Source: Pseudoduganella plicata (GTDB taxonomy: Bacteria; Pseudomonadota; Gammaproteobacteria; Burkholderiales; Burkholderiaceae_D). From it: a stretch of DNA of 64,000 bases. The notes under the pieces are model-generated. The model made no database searches, was not told where the DNA came from, and saw only the letters and a list, made by a program, of their open reading frames with translations. The stretch covers positions 4,712,001-4,776,000 of the forward strand of contig NZ_CP038026.1 of NCBI RefSeq assembly GCF_004421005.1, in the 5' to 3' direction. Shown piece after piece: positions 51,239-59,925 of the stretch (the stretch's first letter is position 1; every line of letters begins with the position of its first letter). The translations under genes and the position numbers were made by a program.

Positions 51239-51324
51239 ACCTGTAAATTTCCACAGCTTCGACAGCTCAGCATTTGCCGCCACACTCCTGCTTGCAAAAA
51301 AATAATTAATTCTAGGGAAGCAAT

Positions 51325-52062
51325 ATGCAAGATGGGATTGTAGCGTCGCGTCCGCAAAATGCGGCAGAGGCTCCCTCCGGGGGCGGCCAGCTGGTCATCG
51401 ACAGTCTGTACATCAGCGCGGACATCGATGCCGCCGGGCGCTTTCAGTGCGGCTATCCACGCCAGCCGCGCCCGGACAGCGCAGGGCTGAGCGCGCAACT
51501 GCAGAAATCCAAACGTCTCAGCAGCCTGAGCAGAAAAGTCCTGCGGCACCTGCTTACCCACCACGATCTCGGCCAATTCGACTATACGGTGTTTTGTTCC
51601 CGCTTCGGCGAGTTGGCGAGTATCGAAGAAAACAACCGCTGCAATGTCGCGCGGGAAGAGCTGTCGCCGTCCAACTTTTCTTATTCAGTCCAGAACGCTC
51701 TGGCGGGCCAGTTGTCGATCCTGCTCGGATCGCGCCGTCCCAGCAGTTCGATTTCGGCCACCAGCTTCGTGGTGCGCAATGCGCTGATGGATGCGCAGGC
51801 ATTTCTGTTCGACCAGCCGGACGCGCAGCGGGTACTGGCGGTGTTTTACGACGGCGATCTGCCGCCGCGCTTCCATGCCGAATTTGCCGGCTGGCCACGC
51901 GACTACGTCGTGTCGTGCAGCGTGCGCCGCGCCGTGCCCGGCGAAGCGGGAGCGTTGACGCCGACGCGGCAGTTTTCCTCGCCAACCGTGGCCGCCCAGA
52001 TCGGGGCCTTGCTCGGGCATGCCGGGCCGGTTGCCAACCAAGTCATCTATGAATGGGAGTAA
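51325..52062 (+). CDS. beta-ketoacyl synthase-like chain-length factor
   Basis: The 245-residue protein matches the short ketoacyl-synthase-like chain-length-factor family of aryl-polyene clusters: FCSRFGELASIEEN near residue 93, then LSPSNFSYSVQNALAGQLSI near 112, where ketosynthases carry their active-site Cys region. No catalytic Cys is present, so it cannot condense by itself and should pair with the ketosynthase at 55479, as ApeC-like factors do with ApeO-type ketosynthases. AGGGAAG precedes the ATG. It heads the operon. Confidence 0.82.
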   Translation: MQDGIVASRPQNAAEAPSGGGQLVIDSLYISADIDAAGRFQCGYPRQPRPDSAGLSAQLQKSKRLSSLSRKVLRHLLTHHDLGQFDYTVFCSRFGELASIEENNRCNVAREELSPSNFSYSVQNALAGQLSILLGSRRPSSSISATSFVVRNALMDAQAFLFDQPDAQRVLAVFYDGDLPPRFHAEFAGWPRDYVVSCSVRRAVPGEAGALTPTRQFSSPTVAAQIGALLGHAGPVANQVIYEWE

Positions 52063-52064
52063 GC

Positions 52065-52322
52065 ATGTCCGATATCAAGCAACGGATTCAAAAAGCGCTG
52101 CAGGCGGCGATCCAGATCGACGGTGGGCCAGTCACCGATGACGAGGATTTCTTCGACGGCCGGCTGGAACTCGATTCGATTGACGTGCTGGAAATCGTCA
52201 TCGCCATCAAGAAGGAATTCAAGATCGACCTGAAATTGAAGACCGACGACAAGGAAGGCGTGTTCCGCAACCTGCGCCAACTGCAGGAACTGGTCGAGTC
52301 GCGCATGGCGGAAGCAGCATAG
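52065..52322 (+). CDS. acyl carrier protein
   Basis: The 85-residue acidic protein has the phosphopantetheine attachment motif LDSIDVLEIV, with S38 as the modified residue. GGGAG lies just before the ATG at 52065. It is two bases after the chain-length factor and overlaps the ligase start (TAGTG). It is the only free-standing ACP visible, so it probably carries the growing polyene. Confidence 0.9.
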   Translation: MSDIKQRIQKALQAAIQIDGGPVTDDEDFFDGRLELDSIDVLEIVIAIKKEFKIDLKLKTDDKEGVFRNLRQLQELVESRMAEAA

Positions 52323-53620
52323 TGGCAACGCCGAACCAGGCGGTGGTGGCGCGATTCGACGATGGGCGCACGGTCCATCGCGAACAGGCCGGTCGGGACA
52401 TTGCCGGCCTCATGGCGGCCCTGGCCGGGGCGCCTGGCGCCATCCTGCTCGACTGCCAGTGCAGTTACCGCTTCTATGTCGCCCTGCTCGCCTGCCTGGC
52501 GGCGGGCCGCCAGGTGGTGCTGCTGCCCAATACGCTGCCGGCCACCTGCGCGCGCTATCGGGACCAGTATGACAGCGTGATCGACGATGCCGGCGGGGTG
52601 CTGCGCCTGCGTCACGGCACCAGCGCGGTCGCCCTGGTGGAGTCAGGCGGCACGCCGTGGGATGGCCAGCTCGATCCGGCGGCGATGGTGTTGCTGTATA
52701 CCTCCGGATCGACCGGTGAACCGAAAAAAGTCGTCAAGACAGTGGCCGGCCTGATGGCGGAAGTGAGCGACCTGCAAGCCCTGTTCCTGGGGCCGCCAGC
52801 GCTGCTGATCGCCGCTACCGTGCCGCACTACCACCTGTATGGCCTGCTGTTTCGGATTCTGTTGCCGTTCCAGTCGGGCTACCCGTTCCTGGCCGGCACG
52901 ATCCGCTCGCCGGCTGAGCTGGCGGAGCTGGCCGACTATGTGCTGGTCAGCAGCCCGGCCTTCCTGCGCCGGCTGACGGAGCAGGAGCCGATCGGCGGCG
53001 CTGCCCTGGTGTTCTCGTCGGGCGGTGCCTTGATGCCTGACGAGGAACTGCTGGTGCAACAGGTGTTCGGCGCGCCGTGCTTCGAGATCTACGGCAGCAG
53101 TGAAACGGGCGGTATCGCCTACCGCCGCGCCGAGGCGGGGCAGCATTTGTGGCCGCTTCCCGGTACCGAGGTCAAGATGGGTACCGATGGCCGGCTGTGG
53201 CTCTGGTCGCGCTATTGCAGTGAAGCGGGCTGGATCGAACGCGACGACCTGATCCAGCTGCATGCCGACGGCAGCTTCCGCGTGCTGGGCCGCGCCGACG
53301 ATATCGTCAAGATCGAAGAGAAACGCATTTCGCTGGCCCATCTGGCCAGCTTGATCCGTGGCACGTCGCCGGCGATCCGTACCGCACGCCTCATGGTCTA
53401 CGACGAGCCGATGCGCAAGCGCCTGGCGGCCATCGTCGTGGTCGACGCGGCCGTACCGGAAAGCCAGTTCGCGCAGATCGAGCAAGCGGCAAAGGCGGAG
53501 CTGCAAGGCCACGTCGAGCGCATGTTCGTACCGCGCAAGTGGAAAGTGGTGCACGAGGCGGTCCTCGACGGGATGGGCAAGCTGTCGCGCTCGAGCATGC
53601 TGGAGCTGATGCATGAGTGA
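52322..53620 (+). CDS. AMP-dependent acyl/aryl ligase (aryl-polyene type)
   Basis: The 432-residue ANL-superfamily enzyme, shorter than typical CoA ligases, has the P-loop YTSGSTGEPKKV near residue 126, the EIYGSSETGGIAYR motif near 260, GRADDIVKIEEKRISL near 324 and the adenylation Lys in GMGKLSR near the C-terminus. In aryl-polyene pathways such ligases activate an aryl acid and load it on an ACP. Here the acid could be the cinnamate or coumarate made by the lyase at 53950. GTG start overlapping the ACP stop. Confidence 0.85.
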   Translation: MATPNQAVVARFDDGRTVHREQAGRDIAGLMAALAGAPGAILLDCQCSYRFYVALLACLAAGRQVVLLPNTLPATCARYRDQYDSVIDDAGGVLRLRHGTSAVALVESGGTPWDGQLDPAAMVLLYTSGSTGEPKKVVKTVAGLMAEVSDLQALFLGPPALLIAATVPHYHLYGLLFRILLPFQSGYPFLAGTIRSPAELAELADYVLVSSPAFLRRLTEQEPIGGAALVFSSGGALMPDEELLVQQVFGAPCFEIYGSSETGGIAYRRAEAGQHLWPLPGTEVKMGTDGRLWLWSRYCSEAGWIERDDLIQLHADGSFRVLGRADDIVKIEEKRISLAHLASLIRGTSPAIRTARLMVYDEPMRKRLAAIVVVDAAVPESQFAQIEQAAKAELQGHVERMFVPRKWKVVHEAVLDGMGKLSRSSMLELMHE

Positions 53621-53945
53621 GCTCGGGGTGGCCCTGCCGGAACAGGAACTGCGCTTCGCACCCGGCGCTGCGTATTACGACGGCCATTTCGAGGGCAATC
53701 CGGTAACGCCTGCCATTGCACAGATTGGCGCGTGCCTGGCGCAGCTGGCGCCCTATGCCGCCGCACGGGGGCGCAGCGCCCGGCCGCTGGCGGCAAGATT
53801 TTATGCGGTGATCGCACCTGGCGACACCATCCGTTTGACCTGGAAGCTCGGGCAGGAAGGGGCCGTCGAAGCGGTACTCCACCGGTCGGAGCAGTTGTGT
53901 TCACGCATCACTTTCGAGCTGGCCAACGCCGGCGGGGGACTCTAG
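53613..53945 (+). CDS. hotdog-fold 3-hydroxyacyl-ACP dehydratase (ApeI-like)
   Basis: The 110-residue protein is a single hotdog domain with YYDGHFEGNPVTPAIAQIG, the FabZ/FabA-type active-site helix with catalytic His25; the usual acidic partner position holds Gln37 or nearby residues, so activity may need the second dehydratase at 56656. The ApeI/ApeP pair of aryl-polyene synthesis has similar complementary features. The start overlaps the ligase by eight bases. Confidence 0.78.
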   Translation: MSELGVALPEQELRFAPGAAYYDGHFEGNPVTPAIAQIGACLAQLAPYAAARGRSARPLAARFYAVIAPGDTIRLTWKLGQEGAVEAVLHRSEQLCSRITFELANAGGGL

Positions 53946-53949
53946 CATC

Positions 53950-55482
53950 ATGAAAAGAACTTTAACGATTTCGCAGCAGCGCCTGACGATCGAAGACATC
54001 GTCGACCTCAGCCAGCAGCGCGTCCACGTGGCACTGTCGACCGATGCCGCGTTCCAGCAACGCATCAAGAAGGGCGCCGACTTCCTCGACCGCCTGCTGG
54101 AAACCGAAGGCGAGATCTATGGCGTGACGACCGGCTACGGCGACTCCGTGACCCGCCAGGTATCGCGCGAGCTGATCGAGCAGCTGCCGGTCAACCTGCT
54201 GCGCTTCCACGGCTGTGGCCTGGGCGAGCACTTCGACCTGGAAACGTCGCGGGCCATCATGGCGGCGCGCCTGGTATCGCTGTCGCGCGGCTATTCGGGC
54301 GTGACGCCCGCGCTGCTGCAGCAGCTCGCCAGCATGCTCGAGCACGACATCATTCCGCTGATCCCGCAGGAAGGTTCCGTTGGCGCCAGCGGCGACCTGA
54401 CCCCGCTGTCGTACGTGGCGGCGGCGATGATCGGCGAGCGCGAAGTGCGCTACCGCGACCAGGTCCGGCCAAGCGCCGAAGTGCTGGCCGAATGCGGCCT
54501 GACGCCGCTGCGCCTGCGACCGAAGGAAGGGCTGGCGATGATGAACGGCACGGCGGTGATGACCGCTCTGGCGTGCCTGGCCTTCAAGCGCGCCGAGTAC
54601 CTGAGCCGCCTGTGCACGCGCACCACGGCACTGGCGGCGATCGCCCTGAAGAGCAACCTGCATCATTTCGACGAAGACCTGTTCAAGGCCAAGCCGCATC
54701 CGGGCCTGCAGCGCATCGCCGCGCTGATCCGCGCCGACCTGATGCCGCAACACGATCCAGCCGAGCGCCTGCAGGACCGCTACTCGATCCGCTGCGCACC
54801 GCACGTGATCGGCGTGCTGGAAGACAGCATGGCGCACTTCCGCAGCGTCATCGAGAATGAGCTCAACAGTGCGAACGACAACCCGCTGCTCGATCCGGAA
54901 AAGGAAAAGCTGCTGCACGGCGGCCACTTCTACGGTGGCCACATCGCGCACGTGATGGACACGCTCAAGACCCAGATCGCCAACCTGGCCGACCTGATGG
55001 ACCGTCAGCTCGCGTTGCTGGTGGACACCCGCTACAACAACGGCATGACGGCCAACCTGTCGCTGCCCGATCCGAGCCGGGCGTCGATCAACCATGGTTT
55101 CAAGGCCGTCCAGATCGGCGTGTCGGCGTGGACGGCGGAAGCGCTGCAGAACTGCATGCCGGCCAGCGTGTTCTCGCGTTCGACCGAATGCCATAACCAG
55201 GACAAGGTCAGCATGGGCACGATCGCGGCGCGCAGCTGCATTCGCGTCATCGAACTGGTGGAGCAGGTGCAGGCGGCGATGGTGCTGGCGGCTACCCAGG
55301 CCATCGCCGTGCGGCGCCGGGTGGAGCCGGGCGCCAGCCTGCCGATCGGCCTCGACGCGCACGGCTTCATCGAGACCGTCGAAGCGGAGTTCGCGCTGGT
55401 GGGCGAGGATCGCCCGCTGGAAGCGGACCTGCGCCGCTTCATCGCCTATATCCGCGAACAGCGCTGGACCTTCCCGGCATGA
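53950..55482 (+). CDS. MIO-type aromatic amino acid ammonia-lyase
   Basis: The 510-residue enzyme belongs to the histidine/phenylalanine/tyrosine ammonia-lyase superfamily. The self-forming MIO prosthetic group comes from A146-S147-G148 in GSVGASGDLTPLSY; the catalytic Tyr57 is in IYGVTTGYGDS; ELNSANDNPLL near 300 is conserved. The substrate-selectivity pair sits in LLRFHGCGLG as F86-H87, a version seen in aryl-polyene and xanthomonadin-type lyases. It should make an unsaturated aryl acid (coumarate or cinnamate) as PKS starter; MIO aminomutase activity, as in andrimid, is less likely but possible. Four bases after the dehydratase. Confidence 0.9.
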   Translation: MKRTLTISQQRLTIEDIVDLSQQRVHVALSTDAAFQQRIKKGADFLDRLLETEGEIYGVTTGYGDSVTRQVSRELIEQLPVNLLRFHGCGLGEHFDLETSRAIMAARLVSLSRGYSGVTPALLQQLASMLEHDIIPLIPQEGSVGASGDLTPLSYVAAAMIGEREVRYRDQVRPSAEVLAECGLTPLRLRPKEGLAMMNGTAVMTALACLAFKRAEYLSRLCTRTTALAAIALKSNLHHFDEDLFKAKPHPGLQRIAALIRADLMPQHDPAERLQDRYSIRCAPHVIGVLEDSMAHFRSVIENELNSANDNPLLDPEKEKLLHGGHFYGGHIAHVMDTLKTQIANLADLMDRQLALLVDTRYNNGMTANLSLPDPSRASINHGFKAVQIGVSAWTAEALQNCMPASVFSRSTECHNQDKVSMGTIAARSCIRVIELVEQVQAAMVLAATQAIAVRRRVEPGASLPIGLDAHGFIETVEAEFALVGEDRPLEADLRRFIAYIREQRWTFPA

Positions 55483-56669
55483 GGCATTGTTATATCCACG
55501 GCATGGGCGTCGTCAGCGCGGCCGGCGTCGGGCGCGATGCCCTGTACGCCAGCCTGTTGAATGGCAACCAGGACGGTTTCGTCGCGTCGGCGCCGCTGTG
55601 GAGCGGACGGCGTGCGACCATCGGCGTCGTCGGCCAGGTGCTGGCACCGCTGCCGGCGCGGCTGGCGCACTTCGCCAGCCGTACCAATATCTTGCTGCAT
55701 GCAGCGCTGGAGCAGGCTGCCGACACCATTCACGAGGCCGTGGAACGGTACGGCGCCGACCGGGTCGGCGTGGTCATGGGGTCGTGCACGGCAGGCTTCC
55801 AGGAAGCCGACCGGGCCCGCGCGGCGGAAGCGCAAGGCGCGCTGCCGCCCGGCTACCGCCATGACATCGAGCTGATGGACAGTGTCTCGGCGATGGCGGC
55901 CGCCTATGCCGGCGCCACCGGGCCGACGCTTACGGTCAGTACCGCGTGCACGTCGTCCGGCAAGGCCATCGCGATGGGCCTGCGCCTGATCCGCAGCGGC
56001 CAGCTCGACGCCGTCATCGTGGGCGGTGCCGACAGCCATTCGCTGTCCACCCTGAACGGCTTCGATTGCCTGGCCTCGATTGCCGACGGCATGTGCCAGC
56101 CGCTGGGGCAGGCGCGCAACGGCATCAACCTGGGCGAAGGCGCGGCTGTGCTGGTGCTGCGCGCCGATCCCGCGCCGTTGCGGCTGATGGGGGCGGGCGA
56201 GAGTTCCGACGGCCACCATATCTCGGCGCCCGATCCGCAGGGACGTGGCGCCGAACTGGCCATCCGGCGCGCGCTGGCCAGCGCCGCCGTCGCTCCTGCC
56301 GACGTGGGATACCTGAACCTGCACGGCACGGCGACCGTGCAGAACGACGAGGTCGAGGCAGCCGCCGTCTACCGCGTGTTCGGCGACGGCGTGGTGTGCA
56401 GTTCGACCAAGAACCTGACCGGCCACACGCTGGGCGCGGCCTCGGCGCTGGAACTGGTGGCCTGCGCCACCATGCTGGAGCGCGGCAATGGCGCCGTGCC
56501 GGTGATCCCCCAGCATGGCGACTATCCGCGCGACCCGGCGCTGGCCCCGATCGCGCTGGGCCAGCCGGGCCAGCACAGCGAGCGGACGGTGTTCGCCTCG
56601 ACGTCGTTCGCTTTTGGCGGCAGCAACGTATGCCTGGTAATCGGCAGGAGCGCCCATGACCATGCATGA
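55479..56669 (+). CDS. beta-ketoacyl-ACP synthase (type II, FabF-like)
   Basis: The 396-residue condensing enzyme has the catalytic triad C157 (VSTACTSSGKAI), H282 (NLHGTATVQND) and H316 (KNLTGHTLGAA). It most resembles the elongating ketosynthase of aryl-polyene systems and should form a heterodimer with the chain-length factor at 51325. It overlaps both the lyase and the next gene. Confidence 0.9.
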   Translation: MRHCYIHGMGVVSAAGVGRDALYASLLNGNQDGFVASAPLWSGRRATIGVVGQVLAPLPARLAHFASRTNILLHAALEQAADTIHEAVERYGADRVGVVMGSCTAGFQEADRARAAEAQGALPPGYRHDIELMDSVSAMAAAYAGATGPTLTVSTACTSSGKAIAMGLRLIRSGQLDAVIVGGADSHSLSTLNGFDCLASIADGMCQPLGQARNGINLGEGAAVLVLRADPAPLRLMGAGESSDGHHISAPDPQGRGAELAIRRALASAAVAPADVGYLNLHGTATVQNDEVEAAAVYRVFGDGVVCSSTKNLTGHTLGAASALELVACATMLERGNGAVPVIPQHGDYPRDPALAPIALGQPGQHSERTVFASTSFAFGGSNVCLVIGRSAHDHA

Positions 56670-57072
56670 CGCGGCGCCTTACCTGCCGCATGGCGGCGCC
56701 ATGCGCCTGATCGACCTGGTCGCCGACGATGGCAGCGCGCACGCCACGATCCGCGCCGACAATCCGTTCCTGCTGCCGGCCGGGCTGCCGGCCTGGGTCG
56801 GTCTGGAATACATGGCGCAGGGCGTCGCTGCGGCCCATAACCTGCGCGCCGGGCAGGCCGGCGCACCCCGGTCCGGCGTCATCACGGCCTTCAAGGCGCT
56901 GCGCTGCGCGGGCGAGTGGCTCGATCCGGCGCTGGGCCTGACGGTCAGCAGCGAGCTGCTGCACGCGGATGGGGGACACGCCGTCAGCGCCTGCCGCCTG
57001 TGGCAGGGCGGCCTGGAAGTGGCCTCGGTCACGGTCTATACGAAGGAACACGATGCAGGAGGGCAGGCATGA
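56656..57072 (+). CDS. hotdog-fold 3-hydroxyacyl-ACP dehydratase (ApeP-like)
   Basis: The 138-residue hotdog protein has LPHGGAMRLID with His12 and VGLEYMAQGVAAA with Glu51, the positions expected for catalysis in ApeP-like dehydratases. Together with the ApeI-like protein at 53613 it would generate the repeated double bonds. It overlaps the ketosynthase by 14 bases and the ketoreductase by four. Confidence 0.8.
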   Translation: MTMHDAAPYLPHGGAMRLIDLVADDGSAHATIRADNPFLLPAGLPAWVGLEYMAQGVAAAHNLRAGQAGAPRSGVITAFKALRCAGEWLDPALGLTVSSELLHADGGHAVSACRLWQGGLEVASVTVYTKEHDAGGQA

Positions 57073-57800
57073 CTGATCCCGTACGCAAGATCCTGGTCAC
57101 CGGCGCCAGTCGCGGCATCGGCCGCGCCATCGCGCTGCGCCTGGCCCGCGACGGCTTCCACGTGGTGTGCCACTACGGTAACGACCGGCAGGGCGCGCTC
57201 GATACGCTGGCCCTGACCGGCGGCGAGCCCGGGCGCGACCTGCTGTGCTTTGACGTCAGCGACGGCGATGCCACCCGCACGGTACTCGACGAGCACGTCG
57301 AACGCCATGGCGCGTTCTGGGGCGTCGTGGCGAACGCCGGCATCCGGGCCGACGCCGTGTTTGCCGGCATGGCGCGGGCGGACTGGCAGCGCGTGCTGGA
57401 CGTCAATCTGAGCGGCTTCTTCAACGTGGTCCAGCCGCTGGTGCAACCGATGCTGCGCCTGCGCGACGGCGGCCGCATCCTCGGCGTGTCGTCGCTGTCC
57501 TCGTCCGTCGGGGTGCCGGGCCAGGCCAACTATTCGGCCAGTAAAGCAGGCATGGAAGCGGCCGCGCGTGCACTGGCGGTGGAGCTGGCGCGGCGGCGCA
57601 TCACCGTCAATTGCATCCTGCCGGGCTACGTCGCGACCGACATGCTGGACGAGGCCGACCTGGAAGCGCTGGCCGCGCAGGTGCCGCTGCGCCGGCTCGG
57701 CCAGCCCGACGAAGTGGCCGCCCTGGCCGGCTTCCTGTGCGGCGAGACGGCGGGCTACATCACCAAACAATCAATTCGCATCGATGGAGGCATAGGATGA
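57069..57800 (+). CDS. 3-oxoacyl-ACP reductase (FabG-like SDR)
   Basis: The 243-residue short-chain dehydrogenase has the cofactor loop TGASRGIGRA at 11-20, NAGI near 89, catalytic Ser near 142, Y155 and K159 (NYSASKAG), and FabG-type C-terminal GYVATDM and SIRIDGGIG. It reduces each beta-keto intermediate before dehydration. The start at 57069 overlaps the dehydratase stop. Confidence 0.92.
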   Translation: MTDPVRKILVTGASRGIGRAIALRLARDGFHVVCHYGNDRQGALDTLALTGGEPGRDLLCFDVSDGDATRTVLDEHVERHGAFWGVVANAGIRADAVFAGMARADWQRVLDVNLSGFFNVVQPLVQPMLRLRDGGRILGVSSLSSSVGVPGQANYSASKAGMEAAARALAVELARRRITVNCILPGYVATDMLDEADLEALAAQVPLRRLGQPDEVAALAGFLCGETAGYITKQSIRIDGGIG

Positions 57801-58546
57801 AGGAACGTACTATCTTGATATCCGGCGGTACCGCCGGGCTGGGCCTGGAACTGGCCCGCCTGCTGGCGCAGGACAACTGCGTGATCGTGTTCGGGCGCAC
57901 GCCCGTCGCGGCGGCGCCCGGACAGGCCTTCGAACAGTTCAGTGCCGACGTGGCCGATCTGGAAAGCCTGCTGCGCCTGCGCGAGACGCTGGCGCAGCGG
58001 CAGGTCGTCGTCGATGTGCTGATCAACAATGCCGGCGTGTTCGACAGCGGCGACGTGTTCAAGCCGGCCGCGCAGGCCGCCGGCGCGAAGATCATCGCCA
58101 CCAACATCACCGGGCCGCTGAATCTGCTGCGCGTGTTCGGCGACGATCTGGCGCGTTCGCGCCACCCGGCCATCGTCAATATGTCGTCGGTGCTGGCGTA
58201 TGCGCCGGCCGGCTTCTGCCCCGTCTATTCGGGCAGCAAGGCCTTTCTGTCGGCGTTCAGCAAGGGCTTGCGCGCGGCCGGCAGCGGGCGTGGCCTGCGC
58301 GTGGTCGAAGTCGTGCTGCCAATGCTCGACACCAGCATGACCAGCGCGATCCGGATCGCCGGCCTGAACAAACTGGCGCCGCGCGCCGCGGCCGAGCAGA
58401 TCGTGCGCGAGCTGGCGACCAACGCGACCCAGATCCGCATCGGCGAAGCCGGCATCGTGATGAAGCTGCTGCGCCTCATCCCGGCCCGTATCCAGGCGCG
58501 CTTCGACGCCATCAGCCAACAGTACCTCAAGGACCAGCCATTGTGA
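57797..58546 (+). CDS. short-chain dehydrogenase/reductase of unknown substrate
   Basis: A 249-residue SDR with SGGTAGLGLELARLL near residue 9, NNAG at 77-80, Ser131, Tyr144 and Lys148 (VYSGSKAFL). It resembles the DltE/short SDR group rather than FabG and has no TDM-type fatty-acid tail, so it probably acts as a tailoring oxidoreductase, for example on the amino acid or terminal carbonyl. ATGA overlap with the ketoreductase. Confidence 0.85.
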   Translation: MKERTILISGGTAGLGLELARLLAQDNCVIVFGRTPVAAAPGQAFEQFSADVADLESLLRLRETLAQRQVVVDVLINNAGVFDSGDVFKPAAQAAGAKIIATNITGPLNLLRVFGDDLARSRHPAIVNMSSVLAYAPAGFCPVYSGSKAFLSAFSKGLRAAGSGRGLRVVEVVLPMLDTSMTSAIRIAGLNKLAPRAAAEQIVRELATNATQIRIGEAGIVMKLLRLIPARIQARFDAISQQYLKDQPL

Positions 58547-59916
58547 ACGCTCCCGCCAACCCTTTCCTGAGCAAACCCATCGGCCGGCTCTACCTGCAAA
58601 CCGCGCTGCCCATCGTGGTGGTGCTGTTGATTAACGGCCTGTACAACGTGATCAACGCCTGGTTCCTCGGCAACTACGTCGACAAGCAGGCGCTTACCGC
58701 GGTCACGCTGGTGTTCCCCCTGCAACTGGCGCTGTTCGCGATGGCAACGCTGGTGGCCAGCGGCATGGCGTCGGTATTGGCGCGCCGCTTCGGCGCGCGC
58801 GATATCGGCGGCGCCTCGCAGGCATTCACCAGCGCTCTGATCCTGGTGCTGATCATCATGGGCCTCGTCAATCTCGGCTTCGCCTGGAGCGGCGACATGC
58901 TGATCGCCCGCATCTGCGGCGACCTGCCGCACGTGAACGCGCTGGCGTCCAGCTATATCTCCGTGCTGGTGTACGGCGCGCCGATCCTGGGCCTGCTGGT
59001 GGTCAATACCGACGCGCTGCGTTCCGAAGGCAAGATCCAGTTCATGAGCAGCTGCATGCTGTTGTCGGCGCTGCTCAACGTCGCGCTCGACTACATACTG
59101 ATCGTGCGCCTGCACCAGGGCGTGGCGGCGGCCGCGCTGGCGACGTTGCTGTCGCAGTCCGTATCGCTGAGCGCCATCGTGCTGTTCCGCCTGCGCGGCA
59201 AGTCCAGCCTGCGCTTGCGCTTCGGCGGCCTGACGGTGCTCAAGGGGCACGCGGCGGAGATGCTGCCGCTGGGTGTACCGATGAGCCTGTCGCACGTGGG
59301 CGTGGCGATCCAGGTCGGCATGGTCAACTACGCACTGAAGAACTGGGCCTGGGTGGACTATCCGACGCTGGTGGGCGCCTATGGCATCGTCACCCGCCTG
59401 ATGACCTTGGCCATCATGCCGCTGATCGGCCTGAACGTCGCGTTCCAGACGATCCTGGGCAATAACTTCGGCGCTGGCATCAAGCCACGCGTGGACGCGA
59501 CCGTCAGCACCGGCCTGAAAATCGCCGTGGCCTACTGCGCCACCGTGACACTGCTGTTCGTGCTGGCCGCCGGCGCGCTGGGTGCCGGTTTCGTCGACGA
59601 CGCGGCAATGGCGGCCCAGGCGGCGCGCCTGACGAGGATCGTCGTGTCGGGCTTCGTGCTGTTCGGGGCGGCCATGATCATCGGCAGCTATTTCCAGGCG
59701 ATCGGCCAGCCGAAGTACGCCATCCTGCTGTCCACGGCCAAGAACTACCTGATCATCGTGCCGCTGCTGCTGGTGTTGCCCGCGGCGATTGGCGAGCCCG
59801 GCATCTGGTATGCGTTCCCGCTGTCGGACATCCTGACGGCGCTGCTGGCCGCGCTCGTCCTGAACCGTAACGCCAGCCGGTCCGGTGCCCGCCTGGGCCT
59901 GTACTCGAACGTCTGA
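58543..59916 (+). CDS. MATE-family multidrug/metabolite exporter
   Basis: The 457-residue membrane protein has twelve predicted spans in two MATE halves (first from GRLYLQTALPIVVVLLINGL, second from EMLPLGVPMSLSHVGVAIQV). NorM/DinF-type exporters use Na+ or H+ gradients to expel small molecules; its place inside the operon suggests it exports the product. It starts with a GTG overlapping the SDR stop. Aryl-polyene clusters usually carry an RND/MMPL-like exporter instead. Confidence 0.9.
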   Translation: MNAPANPFLSKPIGRLYLQTALPIVVVLLINGLYNVINAWFLGNYVDKQALTAVTLVFPLQLALFAMATLVASGMASVLARRFGARDIGGASQAFTSALILVLIIMGLVNLGFAWSGDMLIARICGDLPHVNALASSYISVLVYGAPILGLLVVNTDALRSEGKIQFMSSCMLLSALLNVALDYILIVRLHQGVAAAALATLLSQSVSLSAIVLFRLRGKSSLRLRFGGLTVLKGHAAEMLPLGVPMSLSHVGVAIQVGMVNYALKNWAWVDYPTLVGAYGIVTRLMTLAIMPLIGLNVAFQTILGNNFGAGIKPRVDATVSTGLKIAVAYCATVTLLFVLAAGALGAGFVDDAAMAAQAARLTRIVVSGFVLFGAAMIIGSYFQAIGQPKYAILLSTAKNYLIIVPLLLVLPAAIGEPGIWYAFPLSDILTALLAALVLNRNASRSGARLGLYSNV

Positions 59917-59925
59917 GGAGCGCGC

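Noticed and set aside
53950-55482. Histidine ammonia-lyase of the hut pathway
   Set aside because: No hutU/hutI genes are nearby, the selectivity pair is Phe-His instead of Ser-His, and it is embedded in a polyketide operon.
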